Shown here piece by piece: positions 45,464 to 57,164 of a stretch of DNA of 64,000 nt. This DNA comes from Bretschneidera sinensis. Its lineage: Eukaryota; Streptophyta; Magnoliopsida; Brassicales; Akaniaceae. Position 1 is the stretch's first letter. The number at the start of each line of letters is the position of its first letter. The DNA is taken from contig CM043701.1 of NCBI GenBank assembly GCA_023935145.1, forward strand, positions 72,230,817-72,294,816, given 5' to 3'. Below the pieces are notes generated by a model. It worked only from the letters and a program-made list of their open reading frames with translations, was not told where the DNA came from and ran no database searches. The position numbers and the translations under genes are program-made.

Positions 45464-47020
45464 TTGGAATTGAAGCAACTGCCAGAGCATTTAACTTATG
45501 CCTACTTAGGAGAGAATAAGACATTACCTGTGATTGTGGCTGCTAATTTGAGTGTTGGAGAAGAAAAGAACCTATTAAGAGTTCTTAGGGAGCATAGATC
45601 TGCCATTGGATGGACCATTGCTGACATCAAGGGGATAAGTCCAGCCAAGTGCATGCATCATATCTACCTTGAGGATGAAGCAAAGCCCACTTGAGATGCT
45701 CAAAGAAGACTTAACCCACATATGAAAGAGGTAGTAAAGGCCGATGTATTAAAACTATTAGATGTTGGCATTATCTACCCCATCTCAGATAGTAAATGGG
45801 TAAGTCCGGTCCAAGTTGTTTCTAAAAAGAGTGGGATCACAGTGGTAAAGAATGAGGATGAGGAGCTCATACCTACAAGAAAAACAACTAGTTGAAGGGT
45901 ATATATTGATTACAGAAGATTAAACAAGGTGACCAAAAAAGATCACTTCCCCTTTCCATTCATTGATCAGATGTTAGAGAGATTAGTTGGCCATAGCTAT
46001 TATTGCTACTTGGATGGGTATAGTGGGTATAACCAGATTGCCATAGCACTTGAGGATCAAGAAAAGACTACCTTCACATGTCCTTTCAGTATATTTGCTT
46101 ATCGAAGGATGCCATTCTGTTATGCAACGCACCAACCACCTTCAAAGATGTATAATGAGCATATTTTTCGACATGGTGGAGAAATTCATTGAGGTATTCA
46201 TGGATGATTTTAATGTTTTTGGTTCCAATTTCGATGAATGCCTAAATCATCTAGAGAGTGTCTAAAGAGATGTGAAGAGAGCAACTTAGTGCTAAATTGG
46301 GAGAAATGTCACTTTATGGTTCAATAAGGCATTGTGTTGGGTCATTCCATTTCCAACAAAGGTATTGAGGTAGACAAGGCTAAAATAGACATCATTTCAA
46401 ATTTACCTCCTCCTCTAATAGTCAAGGGAGTCAGAAGTTTCCTTGGACATGCTAGATTCTATAGATGATTCATCAAGGATTTCTCTAAGATCTCTAGACC
46501 TCTATGTGCATTGTTAGCTAAAGACACCAAGTTTGGATGGATTGATGACTGTATGAAAGCTTTCAACACATTGAAGGATGTGCTCACCTCCACACCAATA
46601 ATGATGGCACCAGATTGGAATCTTTCATTTAAGCTAATGTGCGATGCTTGTGACTTCGCCTTGGGAGTTGTTTTAGGCCAGAGAGTTAATAAGGTACCTC
46701 ATACTATTTATTATGCTTTTAGAACTTTAAATGGTGCTCAGCTTAACTATTCTACTACTAAAACGGAATTGTTAGTTGTTATTTTTGCTTTAAAGAAGTT
46801 TAGATCATACCTGATTGGCTCTAAGGTTATTGTATTTACTGATCATGCTGCCTTGAGATATCTCTTTTCTAAGAAAGATGCCAAGCCTAGGTTAAGTGGA
46901 TGGGTACTCCTACTGCAAGAGTTTGACTTGGAGATCAAAGACAAGAAAGGCAGTGAAAATGTGGTTATAGATCACTTATCAAGGCTATCTTATAAGGATG
47001 ATAAAAATGAGCTACTTTTA
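45464..47020 (+). pseudogene. X1 reverse transcriptase-RNase H, broken
   Basis: Starts with the Athila RT approach LKQLPEHLTYAYLGENKTLP and GWTIADIKGISPAKCMH. RT blocks: VYIDYRRLNK, DHFPFPFIDQMLERL, CYLDGYSGYNQI, then a frameshift near 46135 and the catalytic site as VFMDDFNVFG near 46196 with both Asp present. RNase H (46511-47000): [46 protein letters not shown]; the usual TEKE is TKTE, so the catalytic Glu position is altered. Breaks: TGA near 45692, TGA near 45892, a frameshift near 46135 and TAA near 46263. X0 carries the same region inverted and S2 a related one. Confidence 0.85.
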
Positions 47021-47029
47021 AATGAAAAC

Positions 47030-48355
47030 TTCCTCGATGAACAATTGTTCGCACTAGAGGAAACACTTCCATGGTATGCTGATATTGTCAATTATCTAAC
47101 TACTAAGGTTTTTCCTCCAGCTATGATCAGTCAAGGAAAGAAACAGTTGATATTCATGTCTAGACACTACCATTGGGATGGCCCGTACCTATTCAAAATC
47201 TGTCCCGATCAAATCATCAGAAAGTGTGTCTCAGAAGAGGAGCATTTGAGCTTTTTACAACGTTGCCATCAGTTTGTTTGTGGAGGACATTTTGGGGCCA
47301 AGAGAACAGCTTTTAAGGTATTGTAATCCAGTTTTTATTGGCCTAATCTATTCATAGATGCCTTCTCATTCTGCAGCTCATGTGATAGATGCCAGCGAAC
47401 AAGTAACATCTCATCCTGAAATCAGATGCCCTTACAAAATATTCATATAGTAGAACTTTTTGATGTATAAGGCATTGATTTCATAGGTCTATTCCCCAAC
47501 TCCTTTGGTTATTTATATATTCTTGTGGGTGTAGATTATGTGTCTAAATGGGTTACAGCTGTCCCCTCAAAGATTAATGATCACAAATTGGTTTTGAAGT
47601 TTTTACATGATAACATCTTTACCCGGTTTAGGACTCCAAGAGCAATCCTCAGTGATGGTGGCAGCCACTTTCATCATCATTCTTTTGCCACACTCATCAG
47701 AAAGTATAGGATCACCCATAAAGTTAGCACTCCATATCACCCTCAGACCAGTGGTCAAGTGGAGATAAGTAATCGAGAAATCAAAAGCATCCTAGAGAGG
47801 ACCGTGAAACCTAATCGGAAGGATTGGTCTTTGTGACTGAATGATGCTCTATGGGCGTATAGGACAGCTTACAAGACATCAGTTGTCATGTCTCCATACC
47901 GCTTAGTTTTTGGGAAAGTATGCCATTTGCTAGTAGAGTTAGAACATCGAGTATATTGGGCCATTAAAAAATTCAATTTTGACATGAAATAAGTGGGTGA
48001 GAAGAGGAAACTACACCTAAATGAGCTGGAGGAATTAAGGTATGATGCATATGAGAACACCAAGCTCTACAAAGAAATGACAAAAGCCTATTATGATAAA
48101 CAACTGATAAGGAAAGAGTTTCATGTGGGACAAAGGGTGTTGCTCTACAACTCAAGATTAAGACAATTCCCAGGTAAACTAAAATCCTAATGGTCTAGTC
48201 CTTATGTTTTCACCAAGATTTTTCCTCATGGTGCTTTGGAGATTCATGGTTCAAACGCCAATCAGACATTCATAATAAATGGACATAGAGTCAAGCCATA
48301 CCTTGATATCAATTTGCCTCCTAAAGATGAAGACTTGGCACTTCAATCTGTCTAG
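47030..48355 (+). pseudogene. X1 integrase, broken
   Basis: HHCC zinc region: [16 protein letters not shown], then CSSCDRCQR near 47370. Catalytic core: [14 protein letters not shown] (first Asp), [24 protein letters not shown] (second Asp), [16 protein letters not shown] (Glu). C-terminal region: [54 protein letters not shown] and a stop at 48355. Breaks: TAA near 47324, TAA near 47468, TGA near 47834, TAA near 47990 and TAA near 48188. The C-terminal tail is the counterpart of the stub kept in P2 and P3. Confidence 0.85.
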
Positions 48356-48607
48356 TATCTAGCTTAACCAAGAGCACTTGGGCCACATGGAGTGGGCTCT
48401 AAGTGCCCCCTTCAAAAAGAGTGGTGCTAAAGTTACTATAGAGAGCGCTTGAGCAATTCCCACTTTGATAACCATATAGCTCAAGCACCTCTATTGAGGT
48501 TAGTGGTACTAAGGCCACTAAAGTACGGTATGGTTGTATTGTTTCTAACTCATTCTCATTATTTTATCCTCTTAGTCTTGTAGAGTTTATTTTTCATACT
48601 TGCTACC
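48356..48607 (+). other. X1 spacer after pol
   Basis: No ORF. It contains two similar phrases around gtggtgctaaagttactata (48423) and gtggtactaaggccactaaa (48502). Confidence 0.5.
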
Positions 48608-48744
48608 TTGCGCTCGAGCGCACCACACAGTGTGCTCGAGCGCACTCTCACCTTGCGCTCGATAGCGCATGAGCGCAACACACCCATGCACACACTTGCA
48701 CATAAGTGCAATCGAGCGCACATCACCATGCGCTTGAGTGCACT
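48608..48744 (+). promoter_or_regulatory. Internal X-word array before X1 ORF3
   Basis: Six words (tgcgctcgagcgcac, gtgctcgagcgcac, tgcgctcgatagcgca, gcatgagcgcaac, gcaatcgagcgcac, tgcgcttgagtgcac) lie between pol and ORF3, the place where P2 has its own word array. No good TATA box follows; gttaagttaaaaac at 48765 is the nearest candidate. A pyrimidine-rich leader (about 48790-48960) comes next. Confidence 0.55.
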
Positions 48745-48990
48745 CAAGGCTGAAGGTCACATGTTAAGTTAAAAACACCTGATTTTGTTAACACTTTTTA
48801 CACTTACTTTTCCTCACACACTTTATCTCTCACTCTCTCGGCCTCTCCATCTCACACATCACTCTCACAACACTCTCACCCTCACTCCATCTCATTTCCC
48901 ATCAAGCCAACCCTCCCCCATCCCACATTTCATTCACCTATCATCATCACTCCCCCTTTACACAACCAATCACTTTCACGTGCACACAAG

Positions 48991-49111
48991 GTATGCCCGT
49001 ACCCGTTTCTCTTTTCTACTTAGTTATACACAATCACACACGTTTTTAATTTCTATTTTACTAATTATTTGCATATACCATGTGTTGTGTGGTTGTATTT
49101 TGTGTTTACAG
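48991..49111 (+). other. Likely intron before X1 ORF3
   Basis: Donor acacaag/gtatgc at 48991, a perfect-looking branch site ttactaat at 49055, and acceptor ttgtgtttacag at 49111 bound a 121-bp T-rich segment. All three signals fit plant splicing. Its place between the internal word array and ORF3 mirrors P2. Confidence 0.55.
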
Positions 49112-49187
49112 GAGGTTGAGATCGTGTTTGTGTGCTTCTCACAGCTTCCAGCATCTGTCGCCCACAAACTATTCGACAGTTTGCCTG

Positions 49188-50455
49188 ACCCAGTGCACTC
49201 GAGCGTAAAGCCCCTGTGATCATACGTAGGGAACCAAGTGCGATCAAGCAAACCTAAGCTGTGATCGAGGAAAAATTGGACAGAAGCTATCCAAAATGCT
49301 TAAATAAGTTGCCTCCACTTCCCGAGCCTCCAGTAGCCACCCCTAGTCATCTCGGCCCAGTTTCGAACAGAGAGAAATCTTGTTCGAGACTACTTTCAAC
49401 ATCAATGCAGATTTCAAGAGCTTGGATGCCACTCGATGGGTGATTCAAGAATTCAAAACCCGGGGACTAAAGAGGTTGTCTAAGCCTGTTTGCTCGACGG
49501 CATACACCCGATTGGTGGTCGGGTTCCATGAGAACTTATCCTACAACTGTACCAGACCAGAGATACTATCTTCCTCAGCCCAAGGTAAGTTCATCGAGGT
49601 GATCACTGCTGACATCACTGTGGCCCTTCACTACTGCGAAGAGTCCCCTCCTGAGGACACCTAGATGGAGAAGCAGCCAGAGCTGTTTCCCCTGCTCCAC
49701 ATTATGAGGATATATGTGTGGGCAAGTACACTGATCGGCACAACAACGCGGGGAGTTGGTTGAAGTTGCGTCCACGACTCTCGCTCATGGACTCCATCCT
49801 CCAGTGCAATGTGTGCTCTTTGGGGTACAAGACTCAAAAGAGGGACCAGTTCTTACAGGCCCTGTACGTATTTCACCGGGGACACTGGTATTCTATTCCA
49901 TCAGTCATATGGAGCCAGATCCATAAGTTTTGGGACCACGTGCACGGTCATCAGACCACCATGGTAAATGCATGGGGGCTCCCCTTTTCGTTCTTCCTCA
50001 GCCATATCTTCAAGAAGAATGGGATCAAGGGCTCCTACATTGATGGGCCGGTGAGTGACCACCCATTCTTCGGAAGGAGCCAGTGGAGCCTGAGCTAGTC
50101 CCACATGCCCCGAGGACCTTGTAAGCATATTCCTATTGATGAGCCTATGAAGTATAACCCCATGGACACAGAGCACCCCACAGAGAGCCCTACTTGGGGA
50201 GAAAGACCAGCCAGCTATGGGGTCCACCGACTACCAGCACCTTCTAGAGGAGCTGTCCTCTGTTCGCTGTGAGCTCTCTGACATCCGCTAGGAGGATAGG
50301 AAGGCGACTCTATTGGTACATCAGTGGATAGATGGTTTGAAGGCACGATTTGTAAGATAGAAGGCAATGCTCCAGGCCATTCTCGATCGACTACCTCCCG
50401 CACTTGGTACCTCTTCGACTGCAGCACTTAGAGACCAGCAGTGAGACAATACCTC
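49188..50455 (+). pseudogene. X1 ORF3, broken
   Basis: The third ORF of the element, between the likely intron and the 3' UTR block. The N-terminal part again contains X-words (cactcgagcgt, gtgcgatcaagc, gtgatcgag at 49197-49268). Readable pieces: TTFNINADFKSLDATRWV, FHENLSYNCTRPEIL, GKFIEVITADITVALHY (to 49664), then SWLKLRPRLSLMDSIL, QFLQALYVFHRGHWYSIP, GLPFSFFLSHIFKKNGI (49718-50098), and a C-terminal part with a possible coil (LEELSSVRCELSDIR). Several frame changes and stops. I see no clear match to P2 ORF3 beyond position, size and the C-terminal coil. The function is unknown. Confidence 0.6.
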
Positions 50456-50501
50456 GTCTAGCTGAAGACGTAAAACTTAGTGCTTATGGGAGGCACCCCA
50501 T
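50456..50501 (+). other. Conserved 3' UTR block, X1 copy
   Basis: Begins gtctagctgaagacgtaaaa and ends tgggaggc then acccca. Directly downstream of ORF3. Differs from S1 at only a few positions. Confidence 0.75.
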
Positions 50502-51263
50502 AGCATATCCTTTTCATTCTAGTATTTTCTTTTATTATTAGTATTTGCTTTTATTTAACTGTTAATTTCTTATTTTCCAGCACAACGTTTCTTTTTCTTT
50601 TTCAAGAACATAGTGCGTGCATTCAGTTCAAGTTTGGGGGTGTGCTACAAGCCATGCCAGCCATTTAGTTCTCCATCTCCTAGGTCAAATCTTTCCATGT
50701 CACTCACACATTAGGGAAAATGTGTATAATTAAGTTTGAGAGTATGGGAGACACATTCACACACTTTGTCCTAGTTTTTTTTAAGTATTTAAAAAAAGAT
50801 AAATGCATGTTCATATTGTTTTGAAAATGTTGGTTGATTTAAAACAAATATTATAATAAAACTTCATCAGTAAGCTTAAAATCTAGAACATATAATCTAA
50901 TGATAAAGTTTTAATTACCTACCTCAAGGCATTTAAGAATTCACAAGTTTGATCTAAAACTGACACGAGCACATTAGTACAAAATGGTGTGAGGTATAAC
51001 ATATAATTTCTATGTATATGTTTTCATGACTTAGTTGTAATTGGATAACTTGTTAGAATAACACTTTGGCATAGAAAAATTGAGAAAAATGTTTATTGTG
51101 CAAAAAGAGAAAATAAAATGCTCCTAATGATCATTAAATAAACTTTCCACTGAGTAACTGGACCTCTTGCCTCAGTAAGCAGTGAGTGTTCACGTCAAAA
51201 GGTGCGAATTATGCATATAATGATCATTAAATAAAGTTTTCACTGAGTAACTGGACCTCTTGC
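50502..51263 (+). other. X1 3' non-coding region
   Basis: Contains the internal polypurine-like tract (50629-50641) and a direct repeat of about 46 bp (51124-51170 and 51217-51263, containing gatcattaaataaa). The second repeat copy touches the LTR. No terminal polypurine tract is present at the LTR border. Confidence 0.65.
50629..50641 (+). other. X1 internal polypurine-like tract
   Basis: The sequence caagtttgggggt lies 130 bases after the conserved 3' UTR block. Confidence 0.55.
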
Positions 51264-51652
51264 TGATAAGTGCTTAAATAGTCATATTTAAGCCCCTTAA
51301 TTTACGCTTGTTAGACTCTTTGTTTATCTATTTTAGTAGATTCTATTTCATTTTCGTGTTTTGTGTGTTTTTCACAGGGATTTAACAAAAAGATGACATT
51401 TTGGAGCTCTAAGGAAGAAAAAGTAAAGTTTTGCATTGTGATCGAGAGCACAGGTACACGAGCTCACACTCAGAAGGCTCGAGCGCACATACACGCTCGA
51501 GCGCAAACCTATACGATCGAGCGCACATGCTCCAGAGGCAACAGAGCCAGAATTAGAAAGAAGTCTCTAGACCTTAAATAGGAAATTAGGGTTTCAGGGC
51601 ACCCTTAGAGCCTTATATATAACCTTGTAAAACATAGAAAATAGGACTTTTT
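51264..51652 (+). repeat. LTR shared by X1 (3') and X2 (5'), left part
   Basis: Starts tgataagtgcttaaatag. It has the X-word array (51437-51530) and a TATA-like tatatata at 51614. The LINE insertion cuts it at 51652; it resumes at 57288. Confidence 0.85.
51638..51652 (+). repeat. LINE target-site duplication, left
   Basis: The sequence aaaataggacttttt is repeated exactly at 57288-57302. The T-run merges with the LINE poly(A) tail read in reverse. Confidence 0.9.
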
Positions 51653-51965
51653 TTTTATCTGTAAATAAACATGTTTTAAAATGATCAAAAATGTACAAAA
51701 GTATCACTGGGCATCCCCAGGATATTTACAGATAAGGCACAAACAAAAGACAAGAGGCCAAAGCCCAGCCTATGAGCTATACAGGCCAACAAGCCAAAGG
51801 AACAAAACAAAAAGCAAACTGGCCTAAACATGCAGCCAGCAAAACCAACTAATCATAGAGCTTACAAGGGGGCTGAACAGACCAGCAAGATAACAGGAAC
51901 ACAAACATACAACAACAACAACAGGGCATACCCTGGGCAGACAGCAAAACCAGAAGGGGAGCAGC

Positions 51966-54900
51966 CTAAATCAGTAGCCTAAACTCAGGGCAGGCAGCAT
52001 AGACACTTCTATAGATACCAATCTGGATCTTCTTCACTAAGCCAGCAGGTAAGGCAGGAGCTTTGTCAAATATCTTGGCATTTCTTGCCAGCCATATATG
52101 GTAGACAGTAGATGCAAGGGCTGTCTTTCTGGAAACTGCAGGTGGGCCAGTGCCTTTGACTTTCAAAGTCCATCTGATAGCACTCTCAACGGTACTCATA
52201 TGTCTTCTACTACCCAGCCAGAAGTTTATGCTGTTCCAGACCTCCTTATTGATTCTACAGGAGAAAAAGAGGTGGTCCTTAGTCTCATTCTGTTCAGTAC
52301 ATAGGGGGCATAGCTTGTCATTCTCTTCAAGGTGGAGCTTGTCTTTAGTGAGCAGTCTATCCCTAACAGCCAGCCAAAGAATGAAAGATTGCTTAAGAGG
52401 GCAGTGGCTATTCCAGACCAGGGAAGCCCAACTGACCATGCTGCCTTTCTGCCTCATATTATTGTACACTTTCTTGATACTTAGCTCATCATGTAGGCTC
52501 CATGCCATAATCTTATTGGTAGCTTGCTGTATGCATGGTGGCTGGCCAACCATCTCATCTCTAATGTCTTGGATCCTCTTCCATAGTGGAGAGTCATCTT
52601 TGTTTGCCTTGATCTCCCATATAGATTTGTTAAGTAGATAGTAGTGCTGGACCCATTGAATCCAATGGGAGTCTTTCTTCATGTGGATATTCCATAGGAC
52701 TCTTGTTAGGAGAGCCTTGTTCCAAGATTTGAGCTCTACTAACTCAAGACCCCCTTCTTTTTTTGGCTTACAAATGTCAGCCCAAGAAACAAGAGCTTTT
52801 CTCATTCCCCCATTCTTACCATTCCATAGAAAAGTTCTACATAACTTGATGATCTTATCCAGGATGTTTCCAGGGATGGGAAAGATGGCCATCCAGAAGC
52901 ACTCCACACCTTGGAGCACAGATTTGATAAGTTCAGTCCTCCCAGCATATGATAAAGAGGAGCCAGCCCATACATTGATGTAGCTAGAAATTTTCTCTAT
53001 AAGGGGGGCATAATGGGAGGCATTCAGCCTAGCAGAAGCAAGAGGAACCCCTAAGTACTTGAATGGGAGGCTGCCCTCCTCCATTCCTGTGCATCTGCAA
53101 ATCTCCATAACCTCCTCAGGCTTCACCCCAGCATGGTAAAAACTAGATTTTGTCAAGCTAGTCTTCAGCCCTGAGCATTCACTGAAAGTGTTGACATACT
53201 TCATAAGCAAACTCACTGATTTAGCCTCCCCTCTAACAAACAAGATCAGATCATCAACAAAGGCCAGGTGGGTAGTCTTGAGCTTGTCACACTTGGGATG
53301 GAATCTGAACCCCTCTTCCACATTCACTCTCCTGAGCAGCCTTGATAAGTATTCCATAATCAACACAAAAAGATAGGGAGAAAGTGGATCACCCTGCCTC
53401 AAGCCTCTTTTACCTTTGAAGAACCCTTGCAGGCTGCCATTAATGGATAAAGAGAATGTAGTAGTGGTGACACACTCCATAATCCAGTCTTTAAACTTTC
53501 CAGTGAACTCCAGGCCCTCTAAAATGCTGCTTAAGAACTCCCACTCCACTGAATCATAGGCTTTCCTTAGGTCAATTTTGATCATGCAACTAGGAGGGAT
53601 TTCTCTTCCTGCTGTATCTCCTAAACAATTCTTGGACCAGGTAGATGTTCTCAGCCATGCTTCTGGCCTTTATAAAGGCAGCCTGAGTTGGGTTTACCAG
53701 GTGGTTCAAACTAGGAGCCAACCTAGAAGCAAGGATCTTAGAGATAACTTTGTAAATAACATTGCAGCAAGCTATAGGCCTGAATTCTTCTACTTTAGAG
53801 GCAGCCTTCCCTTTGGGAATCAGAACAAGAGAGGAGTGGTTTAGCTATTTTAGGATTTTCCCATTCAGAAAGAATTCTTGGACAGCCTCTATGAACTATT
53901 TGGGGACCACCCCCCATGCTTTCTTGAAAAACTTTGAGGAGAAACCATCTGGACCAGGGGATTTATCCTCCCCTATACTCCACAATGCAGCCTTGATCTC
54001 CTTATTTGTGATCTGCTTAACTAATTCAGTAGCTTGGCTATCCTGCAGGACTGGGCCATCTCTGATAACATCCATTTCAATAGGAGTACAGTTGCTAGAA
54101 GAGCCTAAAAGCTCCTTGTAGAATCTGGTAAATTCCTGGACCACTTCAGCTTCAGAAGTAGTTTGAGATCCATTTGCAGCTTGAATAGAGGCAATGTGAT
54201 TCTTGGAAGACTTCCTCTTGACCAAAGCATGGAATAGTTTGGTTCCTCTATCACTATTGAGGAGGTACTTACATTTTGCCTACTGGGAAAGAAAACTTCT
54301 CTCAGCCTCAGCCAGATTGAATGCTTTGAGCCTAGCATTAGTCACCTTCTCCTGTAGCTCAGCATCAAAAGGGTTGTCATGAAGGTCCTGCTGCAAGCCA
54401 TTTAGTATGTTTGCTGCCTCCAAGGCTCTCTCAGAAATGTGGCTGAAGTGATTCTTGTTAAGGTTCTTGAGGAGGGGTTTGAGGCCTTTCAAAAGCTTGC
54501 AAAGAATGAATTGTTTGGTGCCCCTTCCAGGGCAACCCCAATGAGCACTAACAATGTTTAAGAACATTTCATGATCAGCCCACATATTGAAAAATTTGAA
54601 AGATCTCCTACCCCCACAAACTTCTTCCATCAGGCTAACAATACAAGGAGAGTGGTCTGAGAGGTATCCAGCTGGGAGAAAGGAAGCTTGAGCTCTTATC
54701 CTCTCTTGGAACCACACATTGTTGACCATGGCTCTATCCAGCTTGCACCATACCTTATTGTTGGTCCATGTGAAGAAACACCCTGCAGCATTTACATCAC
54801 TTAAACCAGTCTCCCTACAACAGAATGAGGGGTCCCTAATCTCATAATCTGTTACAGGCAGCCCATTTGATTTCTCATCTATAGCAAAAACATTATTGAA

Positions 54901-55320
54901 ATCACCCAAGACAAGCCAAGGGGAAGACAGATCATAGCTGAAATTACATAGGTTATCCCAAAGGGGCCTCTTAGCTACAATGGAATTCAAACCATATACA
55001 AAAAAAATTACAAAACTATAAGAAGAAACAGCACAGGTAGCATTACAATGGATAACTTGGGGAGTTATATCAATTAGAGAAAGGCTCACCTTTGAAGGAT
55101 CCCAAAGTACCAAAATTCTGCCTGATGAGTGGGTAGAAAAGTTGTTCACCTGACTCCACTGAAGGAATTTGTTGCTCATAATCTTCAGCAGCTTTGCATC
55201 ATCCAGCTTGCACTCCAAAATTCCCATTATATCAACTTTGTTTTTCTTCATGAGGTGCAGTACCCCATTGTGCTTCAAGGGCTTGTTAAAGCCCCTGATG
55301 TTCCAGCATGCCACTATCAT
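51966..55320 (-). pseudogene. LINE ORF2: endonuclease-reverse transcriptase, broken
   Basis: Starts at the ATG at 55320, which overlaps the ORF1 stop as ATGA. The N-terminal AP endonuclease has WNIRGFN, LECKLDD, VLGDFNNVF and a YLSDHSPC motif. RT follows: KSPGPDGFSSKFFKKAW, LVLIPKG, IKIDLRKAYDSVEWEF, KRGLRQGDPLSPYLF, and the active site FVDDLILF near 53240 where FADD is more common. The C-terminal zf-RVT domain has CPLCTEQNETKDHLFFSC near 52290. Lesions: TAG at 54282, TAG at 53898, TAG at 53847 and a one-base frameshift near 53600. From 53585 to 51966 it is open for 539 residues. Confidence 0.9.
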
Positions 55321-57164
55321 TGGGGAGGTTGGGAGGCAGCCCCTCCCTTCCTAGCAGATTGAGTGCCTTTTTGGTCTGGTTTACCTTTCTTCCTCCTGAC
55401 TACTTGGAACTCATCACCTCCTTGGACCTCAGGGCCCCTGTCTCTTTCACTATTGCCTTGAGCAAGGCCTGATTTTTTCCTTGGGACTATACTGGGGTGG
55501 TCAGGGTGCATAAAAGATTTTAAGCCAGCCACCACTTGGATTTGGGGGTTAGAGGTCTCCCGGATTCCCTCTCCCCCTTGACCATTGTGGCATTGTTCAA
55601 CCTCATTGTCACCATTCTCTACTTGAACAGCTTCTCTAGGTTCTTGGGTAGGACTAACCTCATTCATCCCTTCCACCCTATTCCTAGCTTCATTAGGCTT
55701 CTCAATCTGGCTTGTCTTCTCTTTGGTAAGCACTCCTATTGACTTAGTAGTTTCCTTTCTAGCAGGCTCTTTCCCTTTCTCATTGCTTTTCTTACCCCTT
55801 TCTGAGTTGACATTCTGGTTACAGGAGTGCAGGTCATGACCTACAACCTTACACTTAGAGCAATATCTAGGGAGGTTCTCATAGCAAATCTTTAGTTCAT
55901 AAGTGTCTCCATTTAGGAGGGACAGTGGGATAGAGCATTGGATTTCCTTAGCTCTGTCCACTTCAACTAGGAGTCTAGGATAGGATATTCTCTCTTTGGT
56001 CCTAGTGAACTAGTCAGCATAAAGAGGTCTCCCTATAACATAACCTATCTTGCTAAGGCAGTTAGATGACCATAGCTCAAGGGGCAAGCCTTTAATCTGG
56101 AACCACACAGGGATTATTGTAATTTCCTCATTGCCAAATTTGAAAAATTTGGGCAATGACTTCAAGAGCAATAGCCTACCATATACTTGGTATGGGCCTT
56201 CTTGCAACACATTCAAACTAGCTGCTTCATTATCAAATCTAAATACTATCCATCCATTTTCATGAAATTGAGTATTGACCCTTACCTTCCAGGATTCAGT
56301 GAGCTTCTTGAGGGCAGCCCTTCCAGGAAATCTTCCAGCAAAGTACCCCACCAAGCAGAAAGGCTGACTTTCAAAGACATCCAGCACATCTTCAATTGAG
56401 ACTCTAACCACTCTTCCCTCACTGGATATAGTTGACAAGGGGAGACTCTTGCTTTGTATCCTGTTCTCTGCAAAGAGGCTGACCCAAGGAGCCTTCTTAT
56501 TCTCTTCATTTTTTCCTGGCCTTAAGCCCACAGAATTGGAGGGAGATTGAGCTCCCACAGGAGTTGAAGCAGGGGAGGCTGCATTGTCCTTTAAGTCAGC
56601 TTGGAGGCCCCTATTCTTCATTAGAGGATGAGGCCTAGACTCACTGCTCTCCTCTCCTCTTCCATACCTTGCCACAGGCTTCCTACCATGAACAGTACCA
56701 TGAATAGTAGCTTCACAGCTTGAGTCTTCTTCCTCACTGGAAGAGCTAGACTCCATTTGACCTAAGCTCTCTAAACTCTCCCCAGAGGAGCTTTGGATAT
56801 CATCTTCAATGTCTGGGGGCCCTTCTTGCAATGTCTGGCAAGCAGCATTGCTTTTGATTTGATCATTGGTACTGTTCACCTTCGAAGCTTCAACAGAGCT
56901 TTCATTCCTCCCCAAGCTGGCAGCCTTCAAAAGAGACCCTGAGGCTTGGGAGTCTTCCTCTCCCAAGGAGCAGGAAGAAGATGTTAAATCCTTGGATGGT
57001 CCCTTTGCCCCATCCCTGCTTGAGTTATCTGAAACTTCATCTCGCGACATAGCAACTGTAGCAGCTTTGTTCTTGAAGTGATTCTGGACATAATCCAGAT
57101 CATTTTGATCCTGGATTGAGAGAGGAGGTTTCCTAGGAAGTTTCTTCTTCCCCATGCTGAACAC
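55317..57164 (-). pseudogene. LINE ORF1: DUF4283-type nucleic-acid-binding protein, one stop
   Basis: Likely start at the ATG at 57164, or MGKKKLPRK nine bases later. The N-terminal half is Ser/Glu-rich. The DUF4283-type region (VLDVFESQPFCLVGYF, GWIVFRFDNEAASLNVL, PVWFQIKGLPLELWS) is followed by a CCHC knuckle, CSKCKVVGHDLHSC, near 55850, then a charged linker and a basic C-terminus. A single in-frame TAG at 56012-56010 splits 616 codons; both halves stay in one frame. ORF1 would bind the LINE RNA, as in other plant L1 elements. Confidence 0.9.

Noticed and set aside
48785..49219. 144-codon Ser/Thr/His/Leu-rich ORF
   Set aside because: It is the CT-rich leader and intron region read through. 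Low complexity, and it crosses good splice signals.
52150..52641. Plus-strand ORF opposite the LINE RT
   Set aside because: Shadow of LINE ORF2.
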